The notes under the pieces: generated by a model
Told to the model about the DNA's origin: nothing
Database searches by the model: none
Seen by the model: the letters and a program-made list of their open reading frames with translations, nothing else
Translations under genes and position numbers: made by a program
Source of the DNA: Microbulbifer variabilis
Lineage (GTDB): Bacteria > Pseudomonadota > Gammaproteobacteria > Pseudomonadales > Cellvibrionaceae
DNA length: 64,000 bases
Assembly: GCF_023716485.1 (NCBI RefSeq)
Contig: NZ_CP092418.1
Location: 4,124,501-4,188,500, forward strand
Direction: 5' to 3'
Part shown: piece by piece, positions 56,210 through 64,000 of the stretch
How the letters are laid out: each line of letters starts with the position of its first letter
How positions within the stretch are numbered: the first letter of the stretch is position 1

Positions 56210-56657
56210 TTGAGACATTGAGTGCTGCCATCTTTTTAAGAAGGCTTATAGGTTCATATTAAGAAGAACAAACCCTAATTCAAACAGAAACATATGAGAC
56301 ATGAAGAAAAAACAAAAAATAAAAGTTTAATTATTCCCCCAAAAACCTACCCAAGCACCCAAGCACCCAAGCACCCAAGCACCCAAGCACCCAAGCACCC
56401 AAGCACCCAAGCACCCAAGCACCCAAGCACCCAAGCACCCAAGCACCCAAGCACCCAAGCACCCAAGCACCCAAGCACCCAAGCACCCAAGCACCCAAGC
56501 ACCCAAGCACCCAGAAAATGTAATCACTGAGTACCTGGAAGCCTAATAAAAAAATGAGCAAGTAAGTTAGATCGGACCTTATCTCACACAGAAGTTTCAC
56601 TAACTTCAGCCACTATCTGCACTATAAAAAGTCAACACGCTAACGTTTACCAAACCT
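56210..56657. other. Intergenic region holding an 8-bp tandem repeat
   Basis: 448 bases between fetB and the small exported gene (convergent). The repeat at 56349-56508 dominates; nothing else was recognised. Confidence 0.6.
56349..56514. repeat. Twenty tandem copies of ACCCAAGC
   Basis: Twenty perfect 8-bp units (56349-56508) plus a partial ACCCAG. All six frames of the array are free of stop codons, so frames run through it on both strands (PSTQAPKH-type and VLGCLGAW-type repeats), but there is no sign these are real proteins. The unit length is not a multiple of three, so changes in copy number would shift any frame through it. Confidence 0.97.
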
Positions 56658-57008
56658 CTATTTCTTATATGTTTTTTTCAACATTTCATGTTGTTTTAAC
56701 CAAGTCTTATCTTGAGATTTTTTCGTAACACTTACAAGAAAATCTAAATTAGAGTACAAGTCACAGGAAATCTTCAAATTTGACTGACCTAGTGCCTCCA
56801 CATCCTTCCCATAATATTTAAGGATCATCATAAGATTATCTCGAGTCTCTGCACTTAAATCTTCAGATCCCAGCTCATAAGGGTTCTCCCCAGGTTTTAC
56901 ATTCATAAAAACCGGACGAAACTCACACTCAAGATCTTTTGCGCACACCTCGATACCAGCCACCAAGAGTGCAAAAGCTATACTGCTCTTAATAATTGAA
57001 CTTACCAT
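56658..57008 (-). CDS. Small exported protein, possible immunity partner of the RHS-type protein
   Basis: 116 residues from the ATG at 57008, which overlaps the stop codon region of the large gene upstream (ATGGTAA) and is preceded by GGAG eight bases away. A signal peptide (SSIIKSSIAFALLVAGIEVCA) is followed by a mainly helical domain with two Cys (LECEF and LKISCDLY) that may form a disulfide. No family recognised. Overlap with a toxin-like gene and periplasmic location suggest an immunity protein for a periplasm-acting effector; this is inference. Confidence 0.65.
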   Translation of the reverse strand: MVSSIIKSSIAFALLVAGIEVCAKDLECEFRPVFMNVKPGENPYELGSEDLSAETRDNLMMILKYYGKDVEALGQSNLKISCDLYSNLDFLVSVTKKSQDKTWLKQHEMLKKTYKK

Positions 57009-60000
57009 TTCACGTTCTCCGTCCACTCTGATTGCATATCAAATTCCTTCGCCCTTCCACCTTCTACCAATTTATTTCCTGACTCATCGCCGACTCTTCC
57101 AAAAATTGGGACTGTCGCACTCAAACCATCGTGCCAATCATAGCGATCATACCAAACATGTCGAATAGTACCTGTAATGGTTACTGTCCCATCTCCCCCT
57201 GCTTCGAGATTGAAATATCCATATGATGTAAGAGTCGAGGTTCCGCTAGCATAATAAAACTCAGAAAATAAATCTGCCTTGACTAGCTTATCCCAATAAT
57301 CAACATGCCAAGCTGACTCTCCGGATTTTAACAAATCGGCTTTTTTCATTACATCATCGTAAAAAAATTGTTTATTTATTTCTATCCCTTCTTTTATTGA
57401 TGGTTGCTGAAGAAGCCATTCTGAAGGTATTTCAAAAGGATCCTTTTCTTGGCTCATAAAGTTTTCTAATACACCAGCAGCGATATCCCAACCTTTCCTC
57501 TTGGCTCCGACAATCATAGTTTTATACCTAGCTTCGATTGCTAGCAGTTCCGCTTTATTAGCTACCTTCCCTCTTCCATCATTTAGCTTAATGGCAGCTT
57601 CGCCATTGGGATCCACATAATTAATTGGATTATTCCGCGCATAGCGATAAGGCGTCCAACGCTGTGGATCCGTAAAACGTCCCGAGTGATTTAGCACCGG
57701 ATCCGGGCTGATAAAGGTACCAAAGTCAGACTGCAGGTAACGTCGTTCGAAGTAACCTAAACCCGTGGACTCATCCAGCTCTTTGCCCGCATAGCGGTAA
57801 GGTGCTGCGGTACTATCACCGAAGACATTTTCCAGCTCGCCGTAAGACTTATAGGTAAAGGCATTAATGATCTTGCCAGCCTTATCCAGAGTCAGGTCGG
57901 TAGAACCTACGTGCGTGTGCAGGTAATACTCAGTCGGCGTGAACACTTCTCCACTCTGGTCACTGCGGGCAATACGTTTCTGGCCAACACTGATGTACTT
58001 CAGTAATTTGCCATCACGTACTTCACTATCTCCGTCGATATACAGAGTGACGCTGCGAGCTCCGCCTGTACGTTCGGTGATTTTAAAGCGGCGCTGGTGT
58101 TTAAAGTCATAACCGTACTGGTCAGCAGCTTGCTTATTACCGGCATAAGTCAGGCGCTGGTCGTGGTCCCAGTGGTAGGTCTGGTCGCCGGCTTGCGTAC
58201 GATTACCGTTGTCATCGTATTCAATCAGGCCTTCAGCCCAGCTCAACGCTTGGGGTCCGGGCAGGCTGCCACGGCTGCTGCGGTTGGAGGCGCCAGTGTT
58301 GCCATTGTCATGGCTGCCGCCGTAACGCAGATCTGTGATCTGGGTATTTCCAGCGGTGGCCATATCTGCCAGGTCGACACTCGCGCGACCCACTTGCAGC
58401 AGGTTGCCGATTTTGTCGTAGCTGTAATAAACCTGCTCGATATCGTCGGCAACGCCGGTCAGGCGATAGACATCGTCGTAGCTGTAGACAATATTTTTTG
58501 CCAGGGAGGCTGCCTGGGCACTGGTTGCGCCGAGTTCGGCAGCCATTGCGGCGAGAGCGTCGCTGGGGCGTTTGTCGTCGATACCGAGTACATTGGAGAC
58601 GGCATCAAAACGGTAATCCCACTGTTGCAGTGGCAGGGCGTCCCCGCTGCGCTGGGTGCGCAAGCCAGCCAGTCGCTGGCGCTCGTCAAAGCCCCAATCA
58701 GTTTCAACACCATTGGCCAGCCCTTGGTGCTGCAAAACCCCATTGGCGGTATAGTCCAGGCGTTCCACCACTCCCGGGATGCGCTCGAGTAAACCGCGGG
58801 TGTTGTATTCGAAGTTCACCCGGCTATTGTCGGGGTAGAACTGCTGTGTCATACGCCCGGCGCTGTCATAGGCGAAGCGCGTGGTGTAGAGGGGGCTATT
58901 AATTTGCGGGCCGATGATCTTGCGCTGGCGCTGTACCACTCGGCCGCGTGCGTCATAAACCCATTGCTCGAAGCCGGCTTGGTCGGTCACTTTGGCCAGG
59001 CGCCCAAGTAGGAAGGCACCGCCCTCTTCGCCGCGCTGATCGTACTGGTAGCTGACTACCGGTGAGGTGGAGCCCAGCTGCAAGCCCGGTTGCCAATTTG
59101 CGCCGCTGGGAGCTTCTCCTCGCGGCGATAATTGATACTCGGCAAAGAGACGGTTGGCGCCGTCGTAGCGATAGTGCCGCTCCTGCCCCAGGGCATCGCG
59201 GGTGGCCAGCAGGTTGCCGGCATCGTCAAAGTACTGCCAGCGCTGTCCGCGGTTGGGGTCGTCCAAGAAGCGCATGCGCCCCAGGTCGTCGTAGTGCATG
59301 GTGCGCACATTATTTTGTGCATCCTGCAGGCGGGTAAAATTACCATTGAGGTCGTAGTCGTAATAGGTGGACCAGGTGGCACCACCGATGCCGCCCTGGG
59401 TATTGGCTCCAACAATTTCATCCACTTGCCTCAGGCGGTATTCACCCTGCGCCGTTTGCAGGCCATCAAACACCAGTTTTTTGGCGGCGCCATGGTGAAC
59501 ACTGTTCGCACGAGTTTGCTCTTCATCTTCCAGCACCTGTGCCATGGGCAAATAGGTGATGCGATTGAAGACACTTTCCCCACTTTGCGCGGTATAGGGC
59601 TGATAAACCTCCTGGGTACGCCCTTGGGCGTCGTAAAGATATTGTCGGTGGTGCTGGCCTTTATCATTAGCGCGATAGGCGAGCCCCTGGGCAAAGTAAG
59701 GCAGTGCGGTCTGCACTACTTGGCCGCGCGCATTAAAGTTACTGTGATCGCTGACCACAACCTGTCCCGGTTGCTCGGCTTCACTGCGCACCATCAGGGT
59801 GCGGCCCAGACCGTCGTAAAAACGGCGGCTGTCGATGGTACCGCTAGCACCACTCCGCTCGCGCTGGCGAGTCTCTACCCAGCTGATACGGTGACCATCC
59901 ACCATCTGCGCCAGTTGGTAATCGTACTCAACCGTGGGGAGTTGCAGGCTGTCCCCTGGCTTGGCCATGGCAGTGAGGCGCCCGTGGCTGTCGTAACCAT

Positions 60001-63000
60001 ATTGGGTCTGCTGTCCGTTAAAGTCGGTGTAGTCGGTAAGTACACCCAGACCTTTGTCGTAACCCGCACGAGCGGTGAGCCAGCGGCTGCCGGTATGCAA
60101 ACCCACTTCTGTTGGGAAGGTATGATATTGCGAGTCGTAAGTGACTTTGGTTTGGTGGCCTGTGTTGGCGTCCCACAAGGGGTCATAACTTTGAATGCGG
60201 TTGCCGAAGGCATCGTAGCGGTGGCGCTCTGCGGCAACATAGGCATCTGCACTCTCAGCATCGTGCCAGAGTCGACGCAGGGTCAGGTTGCCCTTGGAGA
60301 CCGCGCCTAAATTACCAGCGGAGAAACTTTCATCATCGTAGAACCACTGCTCTTTGGCCACAGCGCGGCCCGATAGGTCGGTAACCTTGCGCTCTAGCGG
60401 TAGGTGCAGGAACCAGTGGCCCTGTGCAGAGGCGGATTCCGCACTGAAGCGCAATTGGGTAATACGCTCGTCCTGCCAGTTGCCATCGGTACGGCCCAGC
60501 TCTTTGATATAAGTGGTATTGCCGTAATTATCGTAGTCATACTCCCAGGCAAGGGTCACTGGGGTACCGCTGCCTCGCTCCAGCATATGCTGCTGGCGTT
60601 CGGTCATAGCCGCAAACTCGACTTTGCGGCTTTCCTCGGCATAACCGGACAGCAGTTGGCGCAACTCCCACTGATTTTCCTCTCGCCAGAAAATTCCGCC
60701 GAAGGCATCGCGGGTTTCTATTTGTTTGATCTTGCCCTGTAGGGCTTCCTGTTCGGTGCCATCGGCTTTTTGGCCCAGGTGGAATTCGTAGCGGGTTGCC
60801 AGTGTCGGGGTACTGGCATCGCCCACGCGACGCTCTTCACTGTGTGCAAAGCCCTGGAATTCTTTATCGGCAGCATCGTAAAAGCCGTCCCAGTAATCCA
60901 TCTCGGTGGTTTGCTGTTCACCACCGCGGCCATCATCCACAACAACGCGCTTAAGTACCTGCATTGCCACAGGGATACCCTGCGACCAGGGGCTGTTACC
61001 CTCGCGGTCTCTCACCATCTCCTCGACAACAGAGCCGTACTCCAGGGTCGTCAATGCACCCAGGCCATTGTCGATCGTTTTTAGCTGATTCGGTTGCTCA
61101 TTGGGGAATAGCTCTGCGAAATAAAAAGTATTAGCACCGCGACCGGGGCTGTACCAAACAATATCCGTAGAGCCGTTACCATTAATATCGACTAGGCGCA
61201 CCTCTTCGGGAGCCACATTGCCTTGGGCTTGAATTAATTGTGGCTGACTAAACTTTGCCAGCTGATGTTGCTTGGTATCCAGGCCCTGGTTCAACCATAG
61301 CGATACCTGAGTGCCATTGAGGTAAATTAGATCCGCACGGCCGTCGGCATTGATATCCGTAACACGAACATTCTTGAGGTTGTGTAACGTATCAGGACTA
61401 TTGGCAAACACTACTGCGGGAGCAAAACCCTGCAGGCCACGGTTAGCATAGTAAGCCGCGTAGCCATTGCTGACCCAAACCAGATCAGGCAGACCATCTC
61501 CGTTCATATCCCGGAGAAAGACATTGGGATCACCCAAACGCATAGCTGCGGTGCCTGTGGGCATCGGCAATTGAATAGGCTGTGACCAGCCATCGGGGTG
61601 GTTCAGCTGCACCACATGGGATAAAACCTTACCGCTGCTATTGGTTATCGTCGCAAAGACATCGATACGTTTGTCATTGTTGATGTCCAGCATATCCACA
61701 TGGGGACTATCGAGAGGAATATAGAGTCCATCTATAGCACCGCTATACTGCCAACTATAGTTATCATCAAGATGAAAGTAATGGGTACTACCAGAGCTAT
61801 ACTGCAATAGATTCACATCACCAGCGCCATCAATATCAGCCCAGGTGACCGAGTCACTGGAAATACGGCTGGTAGTGAAAGTATTCATTTCACGATAACT
61901 CTGCCATTGCGGCAGGCCATCTTTATCAGGACCTAAATTAAGCCAGTAAACGTCTTTATTCGGTGCCGTGTTAACAACATCTGGCAAACCATCCCGGTTA
62001 ATATCCAAGAAGGCGACGTCGGGGTTATTCAGTGGTACCTGACTCGCAGCCGGCATCGGTGACATAAACACCTGATCCTGCTGATAGTGGGTGTAGCCAT
62101 AGCGTACTGGTGGCAGGGTTACCGTAGATTCGCCCTCGCCTGCACTGGAATGGACTTCCTGTAACAAGGAGAGGCTTTGCCATTCCGTTAGCGGCTGATA
62201 GGAAAATTCGTATTTACGTAAGTGGCGCCCGGCAAATTGTGTTTCCACGCGCTGCAAGCGATAAGCGGTTTTAATCTCAAAACCCGCTTTATAATTTGTT
62301 AGGACGTCAGGGCGGTCTTCATAGTGAAACTGCACCGCCATATCGCCATTCGTATTATATTGAATCCTGTCCAGATAAATCTGAACGCCATCATCCAACT
62401 TGCGATATTGATAGTCGATACGATTGCCATGGGTATCTTCTACCGCCTCTAGATACCAGGAGAATACCGATGTGCCGTTGTTGCCACTGACTCGGCTATT
62501 AGAGTCTTGCCCCAAATACCAACGCAGGCCGTTGGATTGAGTCACCAGCCAACCCTTCGACAGACGCTCGTAGCGAGCAAAATCGCTGGCATTTTTGGTG
62601 CGATAAACACCGTCTTCCACCAGAACTAATTCTTCGCCCAGGTGATTGATAAACGTATCAAACTCATCAAACTCATCGGTGCGACCATCGCGGTCGTTAT
62701 CCTGCCGATCAGCCTGACCCCACTCTGAATAATTAGGCAGGCCCTTGTCGGTTTGACGCTGGATATAGGGAATAACCAGTTTATGCCCCAGTCCTAATAG
62801 CCCGTTACCAAACCCGCTGTTGTATTCCAGTGATACATCCGGAGCCAGTCCATTGCGCCCAGGGGGCACAGCCAAGTTCACTAGACGTGAACTGGTGCCG
62901 GTATTTAAATTAGGGGTAAAAGCCTCACCGAGCCCGGAGATACTGCCCGGACCTGTCGGCAGATTGAGAACGGGTGCTTGCAAAGCGGTGTGTTCATTGG

Positions 63001-63061
63001 CGGCAACAGCAGCCGTAGATGACACAACCATGCAGCAAGAAAGCAATAAATTGCGTAGCAT
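57002..63061 (-). CDS. Secreted SpvB/FG-GAP/Tc-toxin/RHS fusion protein with variable C-terminus
   Basis: 2019 residues from the ATG at 63061 (AAGG six bases ahead; GTG at 63103 and ATG at 63067 are other starts). Order: signal peptide (SCCMVVSSTAAVAA); SpvB-type N-terminal domain (LPTGPGSISGLGEAFTPN, then SLEYNSGFGNGLLGLGHKL); a propeller with repeated D-x-N-x-D-x-x-x-D FG-GAP calcium sites; the TcB middle region (LLQEV, LTTLEYGSVVEEM); about 700 residues of YD repeats; and the RHS core end (DPVLNHSGRFTDPQRWTPYRYARNNPINYVDPNGE). About 210 unrelated residues follow, a unique tip. This matches a fused TcB-TcC cocoon, but with a Sec signal, which classic Tc toxins lack. The tip is the presumed effector. 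Confidence 0.9.
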   Translation of the reverse strand: MLRNLLLSCCMVVSSTAAVAANEHTALQAPVLNLPTGPGSISGLGEAFTPNLNTGTSSRLVNLAVPPGRNGLAPDVSLEYNSGFGNGLLGLGHKLVIPYIQRQTDKGLPNYSEWGQADRQDNDRDGRTDEFDEFDTFINHLGEELVLVEDGVYRTKNASDFARYERLSKGWLVTQSNGLRWYLGQDSNSRVSGNNGTSVFSWYLEAVEDTHGNRIDYQYRKLDDGVQIYLDRIQYNTNGDMAVQFHYEDRPDVLTNYKAGFEIKTAYRLQRVETQFAGRHLRKYEFSYQPLTEWQSLSLLQEVHSSAGEGESTVTLPPVRYGYTHYQQDQVFMSPMPAASQVPLNNPDVAFLDINRDGLPDVVNTAPNKDVYWLNLGPDKDGLPQWQSYREMNTFTTSRISSDSVTWADIDGAGDVNLLQYSSGSTHYFHLDDNYSWQYSGAIDGLYIPLDSPHVDMLDINNDKRIDVFATITNSSGKVLSHVVQLNHPDGWSQPIQLPMPTGTAAMRLGDPNVFLRDMNGDGLPDLVWVSNGYAAYYANRGLQGFAPAVVFANSPDTLHNLKNVRVTDINADGRADLIYLNGTQVSLWLNQGLDTKQHQLAKFSQPQLIQAQGNVAPEEVRLVDINGNGSTDIVWYSPGRGANTFYFAELFPNEQPNQLKTIDNGLGALTTLEYGSVVEEMVRDREGNSPWSQGIPVAMQVLKRVVVDDGRGGEQQTTEMDYWDGFYDAADKEFQGFAHSEERRVGDASTPTLATRYEFHLGQKADGTEQEALQGKIKQIETRDAFGGIFWREENQWELRQLLSGYAEESRKVEFAAMTERQQHMLERGSGTPVTLAWEYDYDNYGNTTYIKELGRTDGNWQDERITQLRFSAESASAQGHWFLHLPLERKVTDLSGRAVAKEQWFYDDESFSAGNLGAVSKGNLTLRRLWHDAESADAYVAAERHRYDAFGNRIQSYDPLWDANTGHQTKVTYDSQYHTFPTEVGLHTGSRWLTARAGYDKGLGVLTDYTDFNGQQTQYGYDSHGRLTAMAKPGDSLQLPTVEYDYQLAQMVDGHRISWVETRQRERSGASGTIDSRRFYDGLGRTLMVRSEAEQPGQVVVSDHSNFNARGQVVQTALPYFAQGLAYRANDKGQHHRQYLYDAQGRTQEVYQPYTAQSGESVFNRITYLPMAQVLEDEEQTRANSVHHGAAKKLVFDGLQTAQGEYRLRQVDEIVGANTQGGIGGATWSTYYDYDLNGNFTRLQDAQNNVRTMHYDDLGRMRFLDDPNRGQRWQYFDDAGNLLATRDALGQERHYRYDGANRLFAEYQLSPRGEAPSGANWQPGLQLGSTSPVVSYQYDQRGEEGGAFLLGRLAKVTDQAGFEQWVYDARGRVVQRQRKIIGPQINSPLYTTRFAYDSAGRMTQQFYPDNSRVNFEYNTRGLLERIPGVVERLDYTANGVLQHQGLANGVETDWGFDERQRLAGLRTQRSGDALPLQQWDYRFDAVSNVLGIDDKRPSDALAAMAAELGATSAQAASLAKNIVYSYDDVYRLTGVADDIEQVYYSYDKIGNLLQVGRASVDLADMATAGNTQITDLRYGGSHDNGNTGASNRSSRGSLPGPQALSWAEGLIEYDDNGNRTQAGDQTYHWDHDQRLTYAGNKQAADQYGYDFKHQRRFKITERTGGARSVTLYIDGDSEVRDGKLLKYISVGQKRIARSDQSGEVFTPTEYYLHTHVGSTDLTLDKAGKIINAFTYKSYGELENVFGDSTAAPYRYAGKELDESTGLGYFERRYLQSDFGTFISPDPVLNHSGRFTDPQRWTPYRYARNNPINYVDPNGEAAIKLNDGRGKVANKAELLAIEARYKTMIVGAKRKGWDIAAGVLENFMSQEKDPFEIPSEWLLQQPSIKEGIEINKQFFYDDVMKKADLLKSGESAWHVDYWDKLVKADLFSEFYYASGTSTLTSYGYFNLEAGGDGTVTITGTIRHVWYDRYDWHDGLSATVPIFGRVGDESGNKLVEGGRAKEFDMQSEWTENVKW

Positions 63062-63169
63062 AAGCATCCTTGTTTTTAAAATCAGTGTTTCCTCAAAAAA
63101 CACTTTAAAGACTCGTAGTATTTATCGATAGACTCCAGCGTGAGTCATGCTGTAAAAAATAATCTTCAA

Positions 63170-63211
63170 TAAAGACGGCAACCCAGCAGTATGATTACTG
63201 CTCGGTTGCCG
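63170..63211 (-). terminator. Strong hairpin terminator of the upstream gene
   Basis: CGGCAACC (63176-63183) pairs with GGTTGCCG (63204-63211), and inner GCAGTA with TACTGC, giving a 14-bp stem with one small internal mismatch and a TGAT loop. The minus strand continues TCTTTATT. It lies between the partial gene and the RHS-type gene on the same strand. Confidence 0.85.
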
Positions 63212-63248
63212 AATTAATACTCTAATTATTAGGCATTAAAAAAGAGAG

Positions 63249-64000
63249 TTAATGGACTACCGGCTCGCGCAGTAGTAACAGTGGACCAATATCATCATCA
63301 CCACAGCTATCAACATTTCTCGGCTTGAAACGATGGTTAAAGATCAACTCAACATCCTTAACCGCATTGAGATCTACCAATGAGCCATAGCGATCTGCCA
63401 GCTTGAGTGACAAGCGCCAGCCAGTAGCGGCGACACTGCGTTCTTTAAACGCACTGGTAATCGTGGAATTTGAACCAGTGCCACTATTAAGCACATCCAA
63501 GTTCGCAGACATAGAAACACGGTAGCTATTTCTGAACGCCAGCCCAGTTCCCTCAACGGCATCCCAGAATCGAGTGCTATGAGTTATAAACTCGTCCTGA
63601 ATACCGACTCCATCCGCATTTTCCACCAGAGTTCCCGGAGTTTTACTACGCAGGAAACTAGTGCCCCCATAAGTCAAAAATGCAGGCGTTTCGGTTTCAC
63701 CACTAACGCTATATGCAAGGGGGATATTAAGACCAACGGTTTCAATTTTATCCAGGTAATTACCACCAGTTGCCAAGCAAGACAAATCACCGTTGTCGGC
63801 AATAACTGGCCCCAGGAAGAAGTTACTGCGCGGTAATTCTTTCACCGTACTAAATTCCACAGTTACCCAGGTATCACTGCCGTATTTACGCGACAACAGG
63901 CGCAGCTTTTCCTGCAAGGCTTGCTGCGGGCTTAAGCGCGGACCGCCTTGTTGAGCCGGATCCGGATGGACGTAGGTCTGTGCAATACCGTTGATATTAT
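63249..64000 (-). CDS. C-terminal part of a large protein, possibly TcA-like (partial)
   Basis: Partial gene open to the right edge; 249 residues visible, ending at the stop at 63249-63251. The end resembles the C-terminus of Tc-toxin A subunits in layout: TGWRLSLKLADRYGSLVDLNAVKDVELIFNHRF compares with the W-R-L ... D-I-x-D-V-x-L ... Y-T pattern there. The upstream part contains YVHPDPAQQGGPRLSPQQALQEKLRLLSRKYGSDTWVTVEF. Most of the gene is outside the window. Location just upstream of a TcB/TcC-like gene supports a toxin-complex reading, but family membership is not proven. Confidence 0.55.
   Translation of the reverse strand, partial: NINGIAQTYVHPDPAQQGGPRLSPQQALQEKLRLLSRKYGSDTWVTVEFSTVKELPRSNFFLGPVIADNGDLSCLATGGNYLDKIETVGLNIPLAYSVSGETETPAFLTYGGTSFLRSKTPGTLVENADGVGIQDEFITHSTRFWDAVEGTGLAFRNSYRVSMSANLDVLNSGTGSNSTITSAFKERSVAATGWRLSLKLADRYGSLVDLNAVKDVELIFNHRFKPRNVDSCGDDDIGPLLLLREPVVH

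Noticed and set aside
56349..56514. CRISPR array
   Set aside because: Units are 8 bp with no spacers between them.
56294..56600. Repeat proteins on both strands through the 8-bp array
   Set aside because: An 8-bp unit without stop codons keeps every frame open automatically; flanking sequence offers no signal, start site or homology.
59132..60310. 392-residue reading frame on the plus strand
   Set aside because: Antisense to the RHS repeat region; its valine- and glycine-rich composition reflects the complementary strand of YD repeats.

Overview
The window looks like chromosomal DNA of a marine, polysaccharide-degrading gammaproteobacterium; the gene mix resembles Microbulbifer and relatives (Cellvibrionales). 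Supporting this are a GbpA-type chitin-active LPMO, a large TonB-dependent receptor paired with a phytase, PhoX, AceK, SelO, divergent ppk1/ppx, and moderately GC-rich housekeeping genes interrupted by AT-rich accessory stretches. The assignment is inference from gene content, not from a marker-gene comparison. No rRNA, tRNA or CRISPR array was seen.

Layout. 1-1863 (minus): the start of a BtuF/FecB-like binding protein gene and radA. 2015-3382: a class II FNR-type promoter driving pseudoazurin and an oxygen-binding diiron (ODP) protein. 3560-8257: a copper locus with a Cys/His-rich exported protein, a DUF411 lipoprotein, a multicopper oxidase that has lost many of its copper ligands, and two tandem CopB proteins. 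8428-13888: esterase, SDR, a decayed second SDR, an MBL-fold lipoprotein divergent from a TetR gene, a GNAT enzyme, and a macro-domain gene broken by a nonsense codon. 13985-17018: GbpA and a DUF417 membrane protein. 17248-19922: a cupredoxin-like protein and the copper ATPase CopA, transcribed from a MerR/CueR-type promoter. 20076-21984: a four-domain DnaT-like protein overlapping a phage-lambda-P-like helicase loader. 21985-26284: an AT-rich accessory stretch with gene debris, an exported agmatine-deiminase-like protein, a serine hydrolase and a MITE-like element.

26285-34379 is a phosphate-scavenging island: two-propeller phytase and TonB receptor on the minus strand, PhoX and a PstS-like protein on the plus strand, with two Pho-box-like sites in the divergent intergenic region. 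It is followed by a membrane diguanylate cyclase, a TauE/SafE permease, a sulfotransferase and a MarC protein (minus), then aceK and a lipoprotein (plus). 42138-47468 holds ppk1 (minus), ppx and selO; then come a DUF2147 protein, a MarR-EmrA pair without a pump gene, and parC.

52595-64000 is accessory: a perfect 14-bp palindrome, a Fic toxin/VbhA-like antitoxin pair, a FetAB iron exporter, a run of twenty 8-bp repeats, and a secreted fusion protein with SpvB, FG-GAP, Tc-toxin and RHS regions, a unique C-terminal tip and an overlapping small exported gene. A partial, possibly TcA-related gene lies upstream, behind a strong hairpin terminator. The fusion protein locus, the degenerate multicopper oxidase and the DnaT x4/P-loader pair are the strongest candidates for something not yet well described.
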